A stretch of 64,000 nt of DNA, taken from assembly GCA_964523405.1 (NCBI GenBank), contig CAZGAQ010000003.1:260490-324489 (forward strand), read 5' to 3'. The stretch comes from CAZGAQ01 sp964523405 (lineage in GTDB: Bacteria > Planctomycetota > Phycisphaerae > UBA1845 > Fen-1342). The notes under the pieces were generated by a model. That model made no database searches and was not told the DNA's origin. It saw nothing but the letters and a program-made list of their open reading frames with translations. Shown one piece after another: positions 8,937 through 17,695 of this stretch. Position numbers and translations under genes: made by a program. Every line of letters begins with the position of its first letter. Within the stretch, counting starts at the first letter, position 1.

Positions 8937-9095
8937 GCGGCCAGCCCCCGGCCGCCGAGCAGCCGTCGGCCTCAACGCCGGCGTGTCCGCGATTCGCTCC
9001 GCCGCACTCCCGCGGCTACACTGCTTCGGCCTGCGAGCGCGGCGGCCAGGGCGGCCGCCCCCCAGCGCGGGCCGTCGTTATGCACGGAGCGTGCG

Positions 9096-9698
9096 ATGCC
9101 TGCCGAAACGCAGCCGCAGCAAACCGCCCCCGCCAAGTGTGCATCGTGCCACAGCCCCATGGGCTCGCGGCTCTTCTGCGACCATTGCCGCAGTCTCTAT
9201 CCGGCCGAGGGTCTGAGCTACTTCGAGCTCCTGAACCTGCCGGTCGCGTACGACCTCGACCCGGCCGTCCTGCGACAGAAGTACCTGCAGGTCTCGCGCG
9301 GCGTGCATCCGGATCATCACACGACCGAGACGAGCCTCAGCCTGCGGCTCAGCGCGCAGCTCAACGAGGCGCACCGCGTGCTGGCCGACCCAGTGCTGCG
9401 GGCGGACTATCTGCTGGAGCTCGCCGGCGGCAAATCGGCGCGCGACGACAAGAACGTGCCGCAGGTCGTGCTGACCACGGCGCTGATGCTGCGCGAGGAA
9501 ATTCAGGAGGCGCGCCAGGCGGGCGACTCTGTCACGCTGGAGGCGTGCCGCACACGCGTGCAACAGCCGTACGACGCGACGCTCGCGAAGATCGCCGAAC
9601 TGGCCCGCCAGTTGCCCGGCGACGAGAGCGTGCGCCTGCGCCTGCGAGCCGAGTTGAACTCGGTGAAGTACTATCAGAAGCTGCTGGCGGAACTGTGA
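9096..9698 (+). CDS. hscB: Co-chaperone HscB with N-terminal zinc-finger-like extension
   Basis: A 200-residue J-protein that delivers IscU to HscA and stimulates its ATPase. The J domain has HPD at 71-73 (GVHPDHH); the C-terminal three-helix domain follows (LREEIQEAR...ELNSVKYYQKLLAEL). The N-terminus has two CxxC pairs (Cys15/18 and 28/31), resembling the tetracysteine domain of animal HscB and absent from E. coli HscB. Start ATG 9096 is preceded by ACGGAG. Confidence 0.93.
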   Translation: MPAETQPQQTAPAKCASCHSPMGSRLFCDHCRSLYPAEGLSYFELLNLPVAYDLDPAVLRQKYLQVSRGVHPDHHTTETSLSLRLSAQLNEAHRVLADPVLRADYLLELAGGKSARDDKNVPQVVLTTALMLREEIQEARQAGDSVTLEACRTRVQQPYDATLAKIAELARQLPGDESVRLRLRAELNSVKYYQKLLAEL

Positions 9699-9716
9699 TC
9701 GGAGCGGTGCACGGTG

Positions 9717-9808
9717 CAAAGTTCAAAGTGGCAAGACCGGCTGGGGCAGCGCCTGTTCTGGCGGCACGACCGCAGCCGGCGGGATCGCGCTCCGCACTTT
9801 GAACTTTG
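9717..9808. repeat. Inverted repeat of ACTTTGAA-type sequence upstream of hscA
   Basis: A perfect 14-bp inverted repeat (CAAAGTTCAAAGTG at 9717-9730 and CACTTTGAACTTTG at 9795-9808) flanks 64 bases between hscB and hscA. The right arm is followed by a decayed copy (ACTCTGAACTC). A 15-base word of the same repeat (GCACTTTGAACTTTG) recurs before groES at 63754. Confidence 0.7.
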
Positions 9809-9841
9809 AACTGGACACTCTGAACTCGGAGACCGGTTTCT

Positions 9842-11765
9842 ATGTCGTCCGAAGTCATCGTCGGTATCGACCTCGGCACCACGTTCTCGCTGATCGCGTG
9901 GGCGGATGAGCGCGGGCCGCATCTGGTGCGCGACGAGCGCGGCGAAGGCCGACTGCCTTCGGTCATCGGCATCACGCCCGCGGCGGACGGCGGGCGCCCG
10001 CAGGTGACCATCGGCTGGGAAGCCCGCAATCACGCCATCGAGAACCCGCGCGCGACGGTCTACTCCGTGAAGCGCCTCGTCGGCAAGGGCATCGATGACA
10101 TCCGCGAAGACCTCCCGCACCTCGCCTACGCCGTCACGCCCGGCCCCAACAACACGGTCCAGATTGACATCAACGGCAAGCCCTACACGCCGGTCCAGAT
10201 TTCGGCGCTGATTCTGCGTGACCTCAAGGAGCGGGCCGAGCGCCACCTCGGCTGCCCGGTCCGCAAAGCCGTCATCACCGTCCCCGCCTACTTCGATGAC
10301 GCCCAGCGCCAAGCCACGCGCGACGCCGGCGAGGCCGCCGGGCTCGAAGTCGTCCGCATCATCAACGAGCCGACGGCCGCCGCGCTGGCCTACGGCATCG
10401 GCGCACGCCCGCAGACCGGTGCCCATCAGGGCCACTTCGCCCTGCCCATGGCCCGCTGCAGCGGCGCGGACACGGACACTGCGGTGACCACGTCGCAGAC
10501 GGTCGCGGTCTACGACCTCGGCGGCGGCACGTTCGACCTCTCCGTACTGCGCCTGGAAGAAGGCGTCTTCCAAGTCCTCAGCACCGCCGGCGACNNNNNN
10601 NNNNCACCTGGGCGGCGACGATTTCGATCTGGCGATCGTGCAACTCATCCAGCGCGAGGTCGAGGACGAATTCGATTTGAGGATCGATACGCCGGCCACC
10701 AAGCAGGCCCTGCGCACGCTGGCCGAGAACGCGAAAATCCGCCTCTCCGAGAAAGAGCGGGCCGACATCGAGCTGGACCTGGGCAAGGGGCGCGTTTACC
10801 GCCGCACGCTGTATCGCAACGAATACGAAGCGCTGGTCGCCCCACTTGTGGAGCGCACCATCGCCCTGTGCCGGCAGGCCCTGCGCGACGCGCAGCTCAC
10901 GCCCGCGGACGTTCAGCAGGCGATCCTGGTCGGCGGCTCATCGCGGCTGCCGCTGGTCCGCCAGCGCGTCGAGGCGTACTTCGGCTACCCGCCGTATACC
11001 GCGCTGAACCCGGACGAGGTCGTCGCCCTCGGCGCGGCCATTCAGGGCTCCGTGCTCGGCGGCCAGCGCGCGGACATGCTGCTGCTCGACGTCACACCCC
11101 TCTCGCTCGGCATCGAGACGATGGGCGGCGCCGTCGGCAAACTGATTCTCCGCAACACGACCATCCCCTGCCGCGCCACGGAGATGTTCACGACCTTCGT
11201 CGACGGCCAGGTCGCGATCAAGTTCAACGTGCTGCAGGGCGAGCGCGAGCTGGCGCGCGACTGCCGTTCGCTCGGCGAGTTCGAGCTGCGCGGCATTCCG
11301 CCGATGCCCGCCGGCCTGCCGAAGATCGAGGTCGAGTTCCTCATCGACGCCAACGGCATCCTCAACGTCTCCGCCACCGAGCAGCGCAGCGGGCATCAGG
11401 CCAGCATCCAGATCGTGCCGAATCACGGCCTGACGCGGGCGGATGTCGAACGCATCACGCGCGAGGGCATCGAGTTCGGCCGACAGGACATCGAGGCTCA
11501 CCGCCGCATCGACCTGCTCAACCAGGTGGAGTTCGACACGACCAAGACGCGGCAGATGCTGGCGAAGGTCGGGCACCTGCTGGGCCCCGGCGAACAGCAG
11601 CAGATCGAGGACGCAATGGAAGCGCTCGAGGACTTCGCGCGGACGACGGACGACCTGGACGGGCTATACCGGGCGCTCACGGCCTTCGGGCATGGCACGA
11701 AACGCCTCGCGGAGCTCGGCATCCGGGAGGCGCTCCGCTCTGAGGTGGGCAGCCAGGAGTCGTAG
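9842..11765 (+). CDS. hscA: Hsp70-type chaperone HscA, interrupted by an assembly gap
   Basis: ATP-dependent chaperone that acts with HscB to release clusters from IscU. The first part (9842-10594) has the ATPase phosphate loops GIDLGTTFSLIAW and DLGGGTFDLSVL and the adenosine-proximal INEPTAAALAYG. After ten Ns the second part (10605-11765) resumes in another frame with HLGGDDFDLA, VGGSSRLPLV and the substrate domain from LLLDVTPLSLGIETMGG onward. The frame change comes from the Ns, not from a visible mutation: in the family one Thr codon separates the GD before the gap from HLGG after it. The rebuilt length is about 638 residues against roughly 616 in E. coli. Start ATG 9842 with CGGAG. Confidence 0.93.
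10595..10604. other. Assembly gap (10 N) inside hscA
   Basis: Ten Ns break the hscA frame. The protein context (STAGD before, HLGGDDFD after) predicts that only three bases, a Thr codon, are really missing, so the 10-N length is a placeholder. Confidence 0.9.
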
Positions 11766-11789
11766 TTTCGCAAACTGGGGAGAGCGGCC

Positions 11790-12203
11790 ATGAATGAATC
11801 GACTACCAGCACTGGCCCCGTCAAGCTCGTCGGTCGGCCGCGTGCGAACACCGACGATGTGGTCGCCGCGCTCGCGGACGTCCTGAGCGAGCGCGAGGAA
11901 TTCCTGATCCTCGAGCGGACCGACGAGCAGTTCATGCAGGCGATCCCGAACGTCGTGGAGTACCGCGAGGGCGATCAGCAGTATCGCTTTGCCGGCTCCG
12001 GCTGCGATCGTGCGACCATGGAGCGTCTGCTCCTGAGCTACTTCACCGACGACGAACGCTGGCGCACGATGGTGCCGTGGGAGAACGTCACGGCCGAACT
12101 CGCTCAGCAAAGCGCGCGTGTGAACTGGTGGAACGGGCTTGTCACCCTGGTCGCGCTCGCGGGCGGCGCGGCCGGGCTTCTGTGGTGGTTTCGGGCTCGC
12201 TAG
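11790..12203 (+). CDS. Conserved-position hypothetical with C-terminal membrane anchor
   Basis: A 137-residue protein not recognised by family. It starts 24 bases after hscA, with GGGGAGAG before the ATG, and ends before fdx, so it is a member of the isc operon. About 110 soluble residues are followed by one hydrophobic helix (VNWWNGLVTLVALAGGAAGLLWWF, at ~115-135) and a short Arg-containing end, which gives a tail-anchored topology with the N-terminal domain in the cytoplasm. A single Cys (72) is present. A membrane protein here is not part of the usual isc set; it might tether the assembly machinery, but this is inference. Confidence 0.75.
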   Translation: MNESTTSTGPVKLVGRPRANTDDVVAALADVLSEREEFLILERTDEQFMQAIPNVVEYREGDQQYRFAGSGCDRATMERLLLSYFTDDERWRTMVPWENVTAELAQQSARVNWWNGLVTLVALAGGAAGLLWWFRAR

Positions 12204-12269
12204 GCAGCCGGCGTCATCCGGGGCGCGCCGGACCGCGTGCCACGACGTGCGATGCAAACGAGGTGCCCA

Positions 12270-12701
12270 ATGGGCGGCCAGAATCCGTATATCGAAGGCT
12301 CAGAGCTGCAGCTCCCGGCCAAGAAGTACACGATCCGCTTCGTTGACGAGCACAAGCAGGAGCACGTCGTCGAGGTCGATCCGGCCAAGATACCCTACGG
12401 CGACCACGGCCTGCCGGGTTCGATCCTGGATATCGCCCTGGCCCACGGGATCGAGCTGGATCACGCCTGCGGCGGTGTCTGCGCCTGCAGCACGTGCCAC
12501 GTCGTCGTCCGCCAGGGGCTCAACGCCTGCAACGAACCCGGTGATGAAGAGGAAGACCAGCTCGACGAAGCCTACGGCCTGACCGCGCAGTCGCGCCTGG
12601 GCTGCCAGTGCGTGCCGAACGGGCGGCAGGACGTGGTCGTCGAAATCCCCGCCTGGAATCGCAATCTCGCGCGGGAGCCCCACGGCCCGCCGCGCGAGTA
12701 A
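12270..12701 (+). CDS. fdx: [2Fe-2S] ferredoxin, adrenodoxin type
   Basis: A 143-residue ferredoxin, last gene of the isc operon, likely the electron donor for cluster assembly. Cluster ligands are Cys67, Cys73 and Cys76 (ACGGVCACSTCHV) with Cys112 (SRLGCQC), the Isc ferredoxin pattern C-x5-C-x2-C-x35-C. Start ATG 12270 is preferred because GAGGTG precedes it; in-frame GTG 12237 and ATG 12252 are alternatives. It has extra N-terminal residues (~18) and a Pro/Arg-rich tail compared with E. coli Fdx. Confidence 0.92.
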   Translation: MGGQNPYIEGSELQLPAKKYTIRFVDEHKQEHVVEVDPAKIPYGDHGLPGSILDIALAHGIELDHACGGVCACSTCHVVVRQGLNACNEPGDEEEDQLDEAYGLTAQSRLGCQCVPNGRQDVVVEIPAWNRNLAREPHGPPRE

Positions 12702-12736
12702 CGCGTGATTGAGTTTTTGCTCTGCAGCTGTCTGCG

Positions 12737-13450
12737 CTAGCCGGGGGCCGATTCGGTTTCCACCGGCTGAGCCGGCGCGTTCCGCGTGCGAGCCGGCTTC
12801 GGTTGCGTTGGCGGAAGCAGCGGGAGCGGGGCCGCGGGTTCTTCCACCGGCACCGGCAGAGTCACCGCGCTGTCGTCTTCATCCGGCTTGTCGGCGACGC
12901 GGATGTCGCGAATCTCCACCGTCACGCTGGCCGCGTCCTCAGCGCCGTACACGTAGTGCGGAATCCGCATCACACCGGAGCCGGGCAGCAGCGGGCCGCG
13001 CCATTCGCACTCCGTGGCCAGCGGCGTGGCCGCATATAACAAGGCCTCGCGCACGGGCACCTTGTTCGCGTCCTCAACGACCAGACGAAGCGCCAGCAGC
13101 GTGACGGTCTCCGGGCCATTGTTCTTCACATCCACAACGACGAGTGTCCCCTCACGCCCGCGCTTGGCGTCCACCAGTCGTGCGCTGACCTCGACCGACT
13201 TGCGGTAGTCCGGCGCCCGGTGATCGTCCAAGGCATCGGCGAGCACCGGCGGGAGCGCGTCCTGCCACTCGGGCCAGGCCTTGAACAACCCCTGGGTGAT
13301 GTTGGTCGCCTGCTGATCCAGCGTGCGGAGCGCGTACACGCCGAGCGCAGTCGCGCACACCAGCGTCACCATGATCGTGCCAAAGACGCCCTTCGCGACG
13401 CTGGCGAGAAAGCCGCTCTTGTTGACGATGACCGCGGGTGAGCCGTTCAT
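12737..13450 (-). CDS. Single-pass membrane protein, unknown function
   Basis: A 237-residue protein with one N-terminal membrane helix (VFGTIMVTLVCATALGVYAL, ~20-45) and an external part. Residues ~85-190 look like a beta-sandwich of the FxLYD/DUF3426 kind (GTLVVVDVKNNGPETVTLLALRLVVEDA), and the last ~40 residues are Pro-rich. ATG 13450 has AGGAG at good distance; GTG 13456 is also in frame. Convergent with the isc operon. Function unknown. Confidence 0.7.
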   Translation of the reverse strand: MNGSPAVIVNKSGFLASVAKGVFGTIMVTLVCATALGVYALRTLDQQATNITQGLFKAWPEWQDALPPVLADALDDHRAPDYRKSVEVSARLVDAKRGREGTLVVVDVKNNGPETVTLLALRLVVEDANKVPVREALLYAATPLATECEWRGPLLPGSGVMRIPHYVYGAEDAASVTVEIRDIRVADKPDEDDSAVTLPVPVEEPAAPLPLLPPTQPKPARTRNAPAQPVETESAPG

Positions 13451-13798
13451 GGCCACTCTCCTGTGCCGCGCGCCGCGGGCTTTCCCGCACCCAAGGCAAC
13501 GCTTCCGGGACGGTATTCGCAGACTGACCGGCGTTATTTGGCGCGGCGCGACGGGTCATCACAACGCCGAGGGCGCCAGCGCCCCACAGTATGCGCGGCG
13601 CGCCGCCCCGCGGCAATGCGCCGTAACCCAAATAGCCACAATCGGTTGCAACCCCCCCCTCCCCAAAGCCCCCAAGCCTCGGCAGCGCGGCCGCAACGGC
13701 CCGCCGGCCGACCGGGGGCGGATTCGGGGGGAATCCGGCCCGCGTCAGCCGAGCGGACTCTGAGCTCCGGGCGGCCGCGCGCCAGGTGCGGCGCCGGC
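13451..13798. other. Intergenic region without a gene
   Basis: 348 bases between two minus-strand genes. It has C-runs and GC-rich stretches; frames that cross it have no SD or family motif. It should hold the promoter of the membrane protein ending its left side, but no clear -35/-10 pair was found. Confidence 0.5.
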
Positions 13799-14389
13799 CT
13801 ACTTGCCCCACTCGTTGAAGAACTTCTTGGAACCCTCGACGTCCGGCTTCATCGCCTTGGCGCCGGGCTTCCAGTTGGCCGGACACACCTCGCCGTGCTT
13901 CTCGAAGTGCAGCAGCGCGTCCACGACGCGCAGCGCTTCGTCCGTGCTGCGGCCCAGCGGCAGGTCATTGACCAGCATGTGCCGCACAATGCCGTTCTTG
14001 TCAATCAGGAACAGTCCACGGAGCGCCACTCCCGCACCTTCCAGCAGCACGCCGTAGTCCCGGCTGATCTGGTGCGTGGTGTCGGCGACCATCGGGAAGT
14101 TGACTTTGCCCAGACCGCCCTCGGCGCGCGGGGTCTTCTGCCAAGCCAGGTGGACGAACTGGCTGTCGATCGACACGCCCAGCACCACGGTGTTCCGCTC
14201 GGCGAACTTCGGAGCGGCCTCGCTGAAGGCGACGATCTCGGTCGGGCACACGAACGTAAAGTCGAGGGGCCAGAAGAACAGCACGACGTTCTTGCCCCGG
14301 TAGCTGGAGAGCTTGATGTCCTCAAACTGCCCGTCGACTACGGCTTTCGCGGTGAAGTCGGGGGCCGGCTGACCGACCTGAATGCTCAT
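13799..14389 (-). CDS. Typical 2-Cys peroxiredoxin (AhpC/Prx family)
   Basis: A 196-residue thiol peroxidase that reduces hydrogen and alkyl peroxides. Peroxidatic Cys48 lies in DFTFVCPTE and resolving Cys169 in GEVCPANWKPG, the arrangement of decameric 2-Cys peroxiredoxins; the FF-containing C-terminal part (KKFFNEWGK) is also present. The start at 14389 follows GAGGAGTGTGTG; the frame is open for 100 more codons upstream but without SD. No dedicated reductase (AhpF) is adjacent, so thioredoxin is the likely donor. Confidence 0.95.
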   Translation of the reverse strand: MSIQVGQPAPDFTAKAVVDGQFEDIKLSSYRGKNVVLFFWPLDFTFVCPTEIVAFSEAAPKFAERNTVVLGVSIDSQFVHLAWQKTPRAEGGLGKVNFPMVADTTHQISRDYGVLLEGAGVALRGLFLIDKNGIVRHMLVNDLPLGRSTDEALRVVDALLHFEKHGEVCPANWKPGAKAMKPDVEGSKKFFNEWGK

Positions 14390-14649
14390 CACACACTCCT
14401 CAAAGTGCTGCAGTGAAAAAGGGTTGCTCTCACTACGGCCCGCTGCCGCCCGCGGCCCGACCGCCGGCGACACCCGCCCGGGACCCACACCGGGGCCGTG
14501 TTGTAGGGGATTGTAGCCGCGGTTTGGCGGGTTTCCGGAAAAGTGCCGCGGGGTGCGGAGCCGAGTGCGTGACGGGTCGCGGGGCGTACTGCTGGCCCCC
14601 GGGGGGCGGCGCGGGGTCAGGTTGCTCTCGTCGGAGCGCGCTACCGATC

Positions 14650-16254
14650 CTAGCGCAGCGCCGCCTGGTCCACCCGCGCCTGCCGCATGCGCCGCTCCCA
14701 CCGTTCGCGATGGCGGATCGCCAGCCGCTCAAGCAGGGCTACGTGATCCGGGTCAAACTGCCGGCCAGCCTCACTGCGGATAACGGCGAGGGCCTGCTCC
14801 AGCGAATGACCAGCGCGGTAAGGCCGATCGCTCGTCAGCGCGTCGAACGTCTCGGCGATGGCCACCAGCCGCGCGCCGATCGGGATCGTGACTCCCGTCA
14901 GGCCGAACGGGTACCCCGTTCCGTCAAACCGCTCGCGCAGGTGGCGAATGATGAGAATCTCCGTCTCGAAGACCCGCAGCGGCTCGAGGATCTTGCAGGT
15001 CATCAGCGGGACCTGCCGCAGGACCGCGTTGTCCTCTTCCGTCAGGCGCGTCGTGCTCTGCAGGATGCGATCCGGCACGCCGATCTTGCCCAGGTCGTGC
15101 AACATGGCAGCGTTGCCGATGGCCACGCGCAGCGGTTCCGCCAGGCGCAGCGCCCGCGCCAGGTAGTTCGCGTAGTACGTCGTGTTCCGCGAGTGCCACG
15201 CGGTGAAGCGGTCACGCGCCTCCAGCGCCTGCACCAGGGCCCAGACGCTCTGCAGGCACAGGTCCTTCGCCTGCATGCTCAACGACACCACGCGCTTGCG
15301 CAAGCGTTCCAGTTCGTCGGTTTCCACCGTCGCATCCACCGCCACGACGGGCGCCGTGTCGGCGCGGACGACACGGTTGCGCCCGGCGCGCTTGCCGATA
15401 TACAAGGCGTGGTCGGCCTGGTTAATCAGGTCGCTAACCGAATGCACGGCGGCGTCGGACGTGGCCGACACGCCGATGGACACGGTGACAGCCAGTTGCG
15501 GATGGGCCGAGACGCGGACGTGCTGGGCCAGAGCCAGGCGAATGCGTTCCGCCAGTTGGGCGGCGTCTTCGACGTTGGTCTGGGGGCACACGATCGCGAA
15601 TTCCTCGCCGCCATAGCGGGCGACCAAATCCGTGTCGCGCACCAGGCGCCGCAACTGCCGCGACGCCCCCTGCAGCACCTGATTCCCGATCTCGTGGCCG
15701 TACGTGTCGTTGACCGCTTTGAAGTGATCGAGATCGAGCATCAGCATGGACACGCAGCCGCCGTAGCGCCGCGTGCGGGCGAATTCCCGGTCGAGCAGCG
15801 CACGGAATTCGGCATGGTTCCACAGACCCGTGAGGCCGTCGGTGAGGGCCGCGTTGCGCAGGCGTTCCTGCAAGCGACTGATGCGCAGGCCATTGCGGAT
15901 GCGGGCGGTGAACTCGTCCGCGTCGAACGGCTTGAGCATGAAGTCGTCGGCGCCCGAGTTCAGCGCCCGGTTCTTCGCCTCGCGGTTGTGGCAGACGGTC
16001 AGCACGATGATGTACGTGCCGTCCAGCGCCGCATCCGCCCGCACCGCCCGACAAACGTCGATCGCGTTCATCCCCGGCAGGAGCAGGTCGCAGATCACGA
16101 CCCGCGGATGATGGCGGCGAATGAGCCCCAGCCCCGTCTCCCCGTCGTCCGCCTCAATCACGCTCAGTTCATTGCCCAGCAGCCGGCGGAACAGCAGCGC
16201 GCGCTGTACGGCGTCGTCTTCGATGATGCAGACGTCGACCGGCTCCATGCCCAT
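14650..16254 (-). CDS. Response regulator with GGDEF and HD-GYP domains
   Basis: A 534-residue three-domain protein for c-di-GMP turnover. The receiver spans ~6-125 with phospho-acceptor Asp56 (ICDLLLPG). The GGDEF domain follows, with active site GGEEF near 215-219 and an RDTD inhibitory site five residues before it, so it can be a feedback-inhibited cyclase. The C-terminal HD-GYP phosphodiesterase has HDLGKIGVPD near 384 and FDGTGYP near 435. Having intact synthesis and breakdown sites in one phosphorylatable chain suggests a switch. Start 16254 chosen from AGAAGGAAGC; the ATG six bases later is possible. Its partner kinase is not nearby. Confidence 0.92.
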   Translation of the reverse strand: MGMEPVDVCIIEDDAVQRALLFRRLLGNELSVIEADDGETGLGLIRRHHPRVVICDLLLPGMNAIDVCRAVRADAALDGTYIIVLTVCHNREAKNRALNSGADDFMLKPFDADEFTARIRNGLRISRLQERLRNAALTDGLTGLWNHAEFRALLDREFARTRRYGGCVSMLMLDLDHFKAVNDTYGHEIGNQVLQGASRQLRRLVRDTDLVARYGGEEFAIVCPQTNVEDAAQLAERIRLALAQHVRVSAHPQLAVTVSIGVSATSDAAVHSVSDLINQADHALYIGKRAGRNRVVRADTAPVVAVDATVETDELERLRKRVVSLSMQAKDLCLQSVWALVQALEARDRFTAWHSRNTTYYANYLARALRLAEPLRVAIGNAAMLHDLGKIGVPDRILQSTTRLTEEDNAVLRQVPLMTCKILEPLRVFETEILIIRHLRERFDGTGYPFGLTGVTIPIGARLVAIAETFDALTSDRPYRAGHSLEQALAVIRSEAGRQFDPDHVALLERLAIRHRERWERRMRQARVDQAALR

Positions 16255-16369
16255 GCTTCCTTCTGTTCCTCCAGGCCCACGTCGCACGGACGAGCGCTTC
16301 GCGCCGGTAGCCCGCGGCGGCGCCCGGCGTCCGGGCCCGCGGACTTACCCGCGATAGACGAACGACGAT

Positions 16370-16558
16370 CTAGGCGTATACGTCCAGACCGTCGTTGCCG
16401 CTCAGCGCCTCCGCCGACGCCAGTAACTCCTGCATCAGGTCAGCCTGCTGCTGATCCGCCGCCCGCGCGGCGCGCAGCACTTGCAGCGCAATCGCCGATT
16501 GCAGGTCCGCCTGTGTCAGCGCGCTCTGCACACCGGAAATACTGGCCACGTCGCTCAT
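16370..16558 (-). CDS. YjfB-like putative motility protein
   Basis: A 62-residue protein starting at ATG 16558 behind GGAAGGA. The central helix (ALTQADLQSAIALQVLRAARAADQQQADLMQELLASA) fits the short YjfB family, whose members are tied to flagellar regulons in Bacillus. It lies just upstream of the c-di-GMP regulator on the same strand, so it may be co-expressed with it. Assignment is from pattern memory only. Confidence 0.6.
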   Translation of the reverse strand: MSDVASISGVQSALTQADLQSAIALQVLRAARAADQQQADLMQELLASAEALSGNDGLDVYA

Positions 16559-16781
16559 AGAACGATCCTTCCGCCCGCACCGAGCGGGGATGAACCGAGT
16601 TGTCTCTCTTAAAGCATGCAAATCGGATCGGCGAAGGGGGAATCGTGCGCTCGGGAATCCGCCACACGCGCAGCGCGGGGGCGATAAATCACGGAACTGC
16701 GCCCTGTCGGGGTTGGCGCCCGCCGCCAGGTCTGATAGTGATGCGCGCGGAGCCAACGTCCGACGCGAGAAAAATGTGAGC

Positions 16782-17606
16782 ATGAGCACAGCCCCGCCGA
16801 CCCGAATCAGCCTCGCCACTCTCCGCCAGATGAAGACGGACGGCCGCAAGGCGGCGTATCTGACCGCGTACGACTACCCCACGGCCGCCCTCGCGCAGGC
16901 CGCCGGCGTGCACGGGCTGCTCATCGGCGACTCGATGGGCACCGTGCTCCTCGGCCACCCCAGCACACGCACTGTCCCGCTCGCGCTCATGCTCATCCTC
17001 GGCGAGGCCGTTCGCCGTGCGGCCCCAAATGTCTACCTCATCGGCGATATGCCCTATGAGACACTGGTGCACGGGCCAGGGGTCGCCGTCGATGCAGCCG
17101 GCCGCTTTCGCAACGAGTGCGACTGTGACGCCGTGAAGCTCGAAGCCCAGCCCGGCGACGAGAAGCTGATCGAGGCCATCGCGCGCGACGGTATCGCGCC
17201 GATCGCGCACCTCGGCCTGTTGCCGCAACAGGTGCTCACGCCGGATGCGTATCGCGCTCAGGCGCGCGACGCCGCGTCGATCGCACAGCTCGTCGACACG
17301 GCGCGGCGCATGGTCGCCGCCGGCGCCGTGATGTTGCTCCTGGAGGCGGTGCCGACGGAAGCGGCCCAGGCCGTCGTTGACGCTGTGCTGATTCCCGTGA
17401 TCGGGTGCGGCGCGGGGCCGGCCTGCGATGGGCATATCGTCGTCACGCAGGACATGCTCGGTTTGGGCACGATCCGCCCGCCGCGCTTCGTCCCAGTGCT
17501 CGCGCAGCTCTCCGAGGTCTATAGCACGGCAATGAAGCGTTACGTCGCCGACATCGCCAACGGGACTTACCCCGGTCCACAACACACTTACGCGCTGCGC
17601 AAGTAG
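16782..17606 (+). CDS. panB: 3-methyl-2-oxobutanoate hydroxymethyltransferase
   Basis: A 274-residue TIM-barrel enzyme making ketopantoate from ketoisovalerate and methylene-THF, the first step of pantothenate synthesis. The Mg-binding segments GLLIGDSMGTVLLGH and DMPYET are present, as are AVKLEAQPGDE and the catalytic segment MLLLEAVPTEAA. Length is normal. The start ATGAGC at 16782 begins the conserved N-terminus (TRISLATLRQMK); there is no strong SD. No panC or panD lies nearby. Confidence 0.93.
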   Translation: MSTAPPTRISLATLRQMKTDGRKAAYLTAYDYPTAALAQAAGVHGLLIGDSMGTVLLGHPSTRTVPLALMLILGEAVRRAAPNVYLIGDMPYETLVHGPGVAVDAAGRFRNECDCDAVKLEAQPGDEKLIEAIARDGIAPIAHLGLLPQQVLTPDAYRAQARDAASIAQLVDTARRMVAAGAVMLLLEAVPTEAAQAVVDAVLIPVIGCGAGPACDGHIVVTQDMLGLGTIRPPRFVPVLAQLSEVYSTAMKRYVADIANGTYPGPQHTYALRK

Positions 17607-17695
17607 GCGCCACCCGCGCGTTTCGCCCGCGAAATTGCTAAATGCCTCCCCGCCGCCTATCGTCTGCCACTCGAAAACAACCACAGGAGACGAAC

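Noticed and set aside
10595..11743. hscA as a pseudogene or frameshifted gene
   Set aside because: The frame change is produced by a placeholder of ten Ns; both sides continue one normal Hsp70 protein.
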